A DNA stretch of 8,495 nucleotides from Dehalococcoidia bacterium (lineage in GTDB: Bacteria; Chloroflexota; Dehalococcoidia; Dehalococcoidales; G020351185): positions 1 through 8,495 of the forward strand of contig DAOVXW010000017.1 in the NCBI GenBank assembly GCA_030635945.1. The letters run 5' to 3'. Positions 6,008 through 8,495 of the stretch are shown piece by piece. Each line of letters begins with the position of its first letter. The stretch's first letter is position 1. A model generated the notes under the pieces. It ran no database searches, was not told the origin of the DNA, and saw only the letters and a list, made by a program, of their open reading frames with translations. A program made the position numbers and the translations under genes.

Positions 6008-6919
6008 TCAGACCAAATATATTATCGCAATGCCGCCGGCTATCATAGCGGTGGCAATAATCCTTACCGCCAGTACTCTCCTGCTCAAATCCCCTTCCAG
6101 AAGAACCCCCGGCAGGAAACGGCTCAGAATAAGAGCATAGATTAGCACAAAGACTGGGCGTGTGCTGGTTAAGGTGGAAACCAGGGATACCGGCCCCCTT
6201 TCCATAGCCCAGAAAAGCATTATGGCACTGGCAATCACCAACGTCTCGTTGAATACCACCAGCGCCAGTGCAGTGCGTGGATTCACGATATGAGCCAGTT
6301 CTTTTATCACGCTGTAACGCAAGGATACCAGCAAAAGTATGACGGACAGAGTTAAAATACTGACCCAGTACATATGCCAGAAGGAAATATAGTCAAGAGC
6401 ATATTTACTGGCTATATCAGCCATCGCCAGTAGCAAACTTGAGCCCAGCAACAGAAAAAATGTTGCCCCCAGTCGGTTTTTAGAACTTCCCATTCTCTTC
6501 TTGGCCGAGATTATAATCACACCGGCAACGACAATGGCTATTGCCAATCCCTGCAGGTAGTTCAGCGTTTCACCCAGAATGGGTACCGCCATAATGGCGA
6601 CAAAAACAGGATAGATGCTGACCACCGGAACCACCCGCGATACCTCTTCTCTTCGCAATGAGTACAGCAATATGATTACGGATATAGCCCGCAGCAATCC
6701 GGAAGCCACCACTACCATCAATTGCCAGAAACTCAAACCTGCCGGCAAAGGGACAATAAAGGCAATAAGCAGAGCAGAAAGCAATACAATAGGGCTGACA
6801 ACCAGTAAATACGCCCTTGTACTGGGCATCCTCTTGGAGATGAGGTGGCTATCGAAAATATTTACCAGGCCGATACCGGCGGCGCTTAATATGGCTATAC
6901 TTATCCAGGCAGCTTCCAT
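6008..6919 (-). CDS. EamA/DMT-family membrane transporter
   Basis: The product is an integral inner-membrane protein with about ten hydrophobic helices in two five-helix EamA repeats, the architecture of the drug/metabolite transporter superfamily. The first repeat opens WISIAILSAAGIGLVNIFDS and ends at a helix containing LAIAIVVAGVIIISA. A basic loop (KKRMGSSKNR) separates it from the second repeat, which ends MIAGGIAIIYLV. The motif VPVVSIYPVFVAIMAVPILG before GETL is typical of the end of each repeat, as is STRPVFVLIYALIL in the second. The substrate cannot be predicted; members export metabolites or amino acids. An ATG at 6967 would give 319 residues but has no ribosome binding site. The ATG at 6919 (303 residues) places the first helix at the usual distance and has a weak GAAG 8 bases upstream, so I prefer it with moderate certainty. 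It is divergent from coaE. No terminator is seen before the AmmeMemoRadiSam promoter. Confidence 0.85.
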   Translation of the reverse strand: MEAAWISIAILSAAGIGLVNIFDSHLISKRMPSTRAYLLVVSPIVLLSALLIAFIVPLPAGLSFWQLMVVVASGLLRAISVIILLYSLRREEVSRVVPVVSIYPVFVAIMAVPILGETLNYLQGLAIAIVVAGVIIISAKKRMGSSKNRLGATFFLLLGSSLLLAMADIASKYALDYISFWHMYWVSILTLSVILLLVSLRYSVIKELAHIVNPRTALALVVFNETLVIASAIMLFWAMERGPVSLVSTLTSTRPVFVLIYALILSRFLPGVLLEGDLSRRVLAVRIIATAMIAGGIAIIYLV

Positions 6920-6980
6920 AGGCTTTACTTCACAAAATATTTTAATCCAGTTTACACTATTACCCATTCTAATAGAAATC

Positions 6981-7009
6981 TTGACTACCCGATTAGCAGT
7001 GGGTAGACT
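6981..7009 (+). promoter_or_regulatory. Candidate promoter for coaE
   Basis: TTGACT (6981-6986, five of six) is followed by a 17-base spacer and TAGACT (7004-7009, four of six). Transcription would start near 7015, only about 12 bases before the coaE ATG at 7027. The mRNA leader would be very short, with AGGG (7014-7017) at its very edge. Confidence 0.5.
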
Positions 7010-7026
7010 GGTCAGGGTTTAATATT

Positions 7027-7629
7027 ATGAAAATCATCGGTTTAGCCGGCGGTATCGGCAGCGGCAAGAGCACTATAGCCGGCTTGCTTGCCGGGCTGGG
7101 CGCCGTCATTATTGACGCCGACAAAATCGGTCATGAGGTTCTTGATGCCGACATTAAAGCTCATAAACAGGTGGTGGCTGCTTTCGGTAAGCAAATACTT
7201 AATCCCGACGGCTCGGTTGACCGCAGGGAGTTGGGCAAAATTGTCTTTGCCGACCGCAAAGCCCTCTCCCGCCTCAATCGTATAATGCACCCGCAAATTT
7301 ACCGGGTAGTAAAAGCTGAGTTAGAACAATATAAAAAGCAGGGAGTAAAGGCTGTCGTAATTGATGCCCCGCTGCTTATTGAAGCCAGCTGGGCTACAAT
7401 GGTCGATAGCGTCTGGGTAGTTACCGCCACTGAAACCAGCGTTATCAAGCGTCTCGAAAAGACAGGGCTCTCCCGCGATGAAACTATGCTGCGCATCCGT
7501 TCCCAGTTAACTGAAAGTGAACGTGCCAGGATAGCGAATGTGGTAATAAATAACGATTACAGCCCTGATGAGCTAAAGCAAAAGGTGAACAAGCTGTGGC
7601 AGGGGCTACAATTTGACACCTGTAGATAG
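7027..7629 (+). CDS. coaE: Dephospho-CoA kinase
   Basis: CoaE phosphorylates the ribose 3'-hydroxyl of dephospho-CoA with ATP, the last step of coenzyme A synthesis in the cytoplasm. The 200-residue length is normal for the family. The P-loop GGIGSGKST is at 8-16, followed by VIIDADKIGHEVL (Asp30, Asp32), NPDGSVDRRELGKIVF, the IMHPQI motif, the VIDAPLLIEA strand and the lid-region arginines around RLEKTGLSRDE and RIRSQL. The start ATG is the only sensible one, with a weak AGGG 9 bases upstream. The last codons contain the -35 of the rplU promoter, and the -10 begins just beyond the stop. The gene is divergent from the transporter on its left and co-directional with the ribosomal operon on its right. 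The identification is secure. Confidence 0.96.
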   Translation: MKIIGLAGGIGSGKSTIAGLLAGLGAVIIDADKIGHEVLDADIKAHKQVVAAFGKQILNPDGSVDRRELGKIVFADRKALSRLNRIMHPQIYRVVKAELEQYKKQGVKAVVIDAPLLIEASWATMVDSVWVVTATETSVIKRLEKTGLSRDETMLRIRSQLTESERARIANVVINNDYSPDELKQKVNKLWQGLQFDTCR

Positions 7630-7641
7630 TGTTGATAAAAT
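7613..7641 (+). promoter_or_regulatory. Strong promoter for the rplU-rpmA-rpmE operon, overlapping the end of coaE
   Basis: A perfect -35 TTGACA (7613-7618) is separated by 17 bases from TAAAAT (7636-7641, five of six). This is the best promoter match in the window. It begins within coaE and spans its TAG stop. Transcription should start near 7648, leaving a leader of about 23 bases before the proposed rplU start at 7671. The GTG (7629) and TTG (7632), the only other in-frame starts, lie inside the promoter. Confidence 0.7.
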
Positions 7642-7658
7642 ATAGTGTTTCCCCCCAA

Positions 7659-7664
7659 TGGAGG
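7659..7664 (+). promoter_or_regulatory. Shine-Dalgarno site pointing to an ATT start for rplU
   Basis: TGGAGG lies 6 bases before the ATT at 7671, normal spacing for that codon. It lies 27 or more bases downstream of the GTG and TTG upstream starts, so it cannot serve them. Confidence 0.7.
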
Positions 7665-7670
7665 TTCGTT

Positions 7671-8051
7671 ATTTACGCAATTATTGAAAGCGGCGGCAAG
7701 CAGTATAAAGTAACTCCCGGCCAGATGATAGACGTAGAGCGTCTCGATATAGCCGAGGGCGATGCTGTTGAGCTGGATAAGGTTCTTCTCATTGCGGATG
7801 GTGATAAATTAACCGTCGGCAACCCCACAATAGACGGCGCCAGGGTATCTGCCACCTCAGAGGGTGAAGCTAAAGATAAGAAGATCATCGTCTTCAAATA
7901 CAAGCCAAAGGTGCGTTACCGCAAGAAGACCGGCCACCGCCAGTTCCATACCAGGCTCGCTATTGATAAAATAAACCAGCCGGGAGCCGAAGCGGAGAAA
8001 CCCAGAAAAACACTTAAGAGTAAGAAAGAGGTAACCGAAAGTGGCGCATAA
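7671..8051 (+). CDS. rplU: Ribosomal protein bL21, apparently with an AUU start codon
   Basis: bL21 is a large-subunit protein that binds 23S rRNA. From the proposed ATT start the product reads [14 protein letters not shown], which aligns with the normal beginning of bL21. It continues through the ribosomal core, with [20 protein letters not shown] and the basic signature [21 protein letters not shown] with HTRLAIDKI. An upstream in-frame GTG at 7629 would add 14 residues not found in the family and lies inside the promoter. ATT is therefore favoured, with TGGAGG 6 bases upstream. At 126 residues the protein is about 20 longer than the usual 103 or so because of a charged tail ([20 protein letters not shown]). 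The tail overlaps the rpmA start by 11 bases. An ATG-to-ATT sequencing error is the simplest alternative for the start. Identity is certain; the start is probable. Confidence 0.93.
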   Translation: MYAIIESGGKQYKVTPGQMIDVERLDIAEGDAVELDKVLLIADGDKLTVGNPTIDGARVSATSEGEAKDKKIIVFKYKPKVRYRKKTGHRQFHTRLAIDKINQPGAEAEKPRKTLKSKKEVTESGA

Positions 8052-8295
8052 AAAGGGAGGCGGCTCCACCAGGCTGGGGCGTGATAGCAAACCCAAGATG
8101 CTCGGCATAAAGAGGTATGCAGACCAGAGGGTCAATGCCGGTACCATTCTGGTTCGCCAGAGAGGCACACGCATCCACCCTGGCAATAATGTCGGCATCG
8201 GCAGAGACCATACGCTATTCGCCCTTATTGACGGCATCACAAAATATGAGCCGGCAGCCAAAAACAAGAGGAAGGTCAGCGTTTACGCTGAATAA
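8041..8295 (+). CDS. rpmA: Ribosomal protein bL27
   Basis: bL27 is a large-subunit protein whose N-terminal arm reaches the peptidyl transferase centre. The 84-residue product starts [16 protein letters not shown] and carries [40 protein letters not shown] and a basic C terminus, all standard. It begins directly with the functional arm and has no cleavable N-terminal extension of the kind found in Firmicutes. The start is GTG, with GAGG 9 bases upstream, and overlaps the 3' end of rplU by 11 bases, so translation is probably coupled. Confidence 0.97.
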   Translation: MAHKKGGGSTRLGRDSKPKMLGIKRYADQRVNAGTILVRQRGTRIHPGNNVGIGRDHTLFALIDGITKYEPAAKNKRKVSVYAE

Positions 8296-8301
8296 CCACA
8301 T

Positions 8302-8495
8302 ATGAAAGCTAAAATTCATCCCAAATACTATCACGACGCCAAGGTAACCTGTTCCTGTGGCAATACTTTCACCATCGGTTCCACAAAGAAAACTTCAAAG
8401 GTAGAGCTGTGCAGCAAGTGTCATCCATTCTTTACCGGCGAGCACCGCATGGTAGACACGGCCGGGCGCGTCGAACGCTTCAAGCAGCGCTACAA
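8302..8495 (+). CDS. rpmE: Ribosomal protein bL31, truncated by the right window edge
   Basis: The frame opens [20 protein letters not shown], followed by a short middle part, [16 protein letters not shown] and RVERFKQRY. This is bL31 of the large subunit, of the zinc-binding type with four cysteines (Cys17, 19, 37, 40). Sixty-four codons are visible and no stop is reached; most family members end within a few more residues. The ATG is 6 bases after the rpmA stop and has no clear Shine-Dalgarno sequence, so it probably relies on coupling to rpmA. The order bL21-bL27-bL31 on one strand makes a single operon likely. Confidence 0.95.
   Translation, partial: MKAKIHPKYYHDAKVTCSCGNTFTIGSTKKTSKVELCSKCHPFFTGEHRMVDTAGRVERFKQRY

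Noticed and set aside
6920..6967. Upstream ATG at 6967 for the EamA transporter
   Set aside because: No ribosome binding site is visible, and the 16 added residues are an atypical polar lead before the first helix; the ATG at 6919 fits the family better, though this is not certain.
7629..7670. GTG at 7629 as the rplU start, overlapping the coaE stop
   Set aside because: It lies between the -35 and -10 of a strong promoter, has no ribosome binding site, and would add 14 residues foreign to bL21. It remains possible only on read-through mRNA from coaE.
7658..7687. Nine-codon open frame starting at ATG 7658 that overlaps the rplU start out of frame, possibly a regulatory upstream ORF
   Set aside because: The ATG immediately precedes the rplU Shine-Dalgarno site and has none of its own, so initiation there is unlikely; the frame is short enough to be chance.

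Overview
The window reads as ordinary bacterial chromosome of intermediate base composition. It carries core genes (initiator tRNA, rarA, coaE, rplU, rpmA, rpmE) beside a block of poorly understood metabolic genes. Strong sigma-70-type promoters and Shine-Dalgarno sites are visible, so it is bacterial. A Chloroflexota (Dehalococcoidia-like) or other anaerobic lineage would fit the gene content, especially the AmmeMemoRadiSam genes and the Cys-rich nitronate monooxygenase. That placement is an inference from memory of family distributions, not something the sequence proves.

Layout. Positions 1-6919 are almost entirely minus strand. Reading in the direction of transcription, from high to low coordinates, the order is: an EamA-type transporter (6919-6008); an AT-rich promoter region (about 5890-5970); the radical SAM enzyme of the AmmeMemoRadiSam system (5884-4874); a fused Memo-AMMECR1 protein (4861-3545); a nitronate monooxygenase-like flavoprotein (3504-2404); a short relic resembling the end of a second AMMECR1 gene (2370-2305); the wreck of a cation:proton antiporter gene (2290-1989); a membrane protein with a bacterial PH-like domain (1992-1483); the AAA+ ATPase RarA (1476-136); and the 5' two-thirds of an initiator tRNA with its own promoter (48-1). 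Positions 6981-8495 are plus strand: coaE, then rplU-rpmA-rpmE, with rpmE cut by the window edge.

How the genes fit together. The radical SAM gene and the Memo-AMMECR1 fusion together supply all three parts of the AmmeMemoRadiSam system in two adjacent genes. The flavoprotein follows in the same direction and probably shares the transcript. The PH-domain gene and rarA are packed head to tail: the rarA ribosome binding site lies on the last codons of the PH gene, which suggests translational coupling. On the right, rplU-rpmA-rpmE is a ribosomal protein operon with a near-consensus promoter embedded in the end of coaE.

The points most worth a second look are: (1) rplU appears to start at AUU, because its only in-frame GTG/TTG starts lie inside the promoter; (2) the antiporter gene has kept only its first and last segments, joined out of frame; (3) an apparent AMMECR1-tail relic and a 13-bp repeat flank the flavoprotein gene, suggesting it was inserted or that the neighbourhood was duplicated; (4) the Memo-AMMECR1 fusion beside its radical SAM partner. 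There is no CRISPR array, transposase or prophage gene in the window, and no gene-free stretch longer than about 150 bases.
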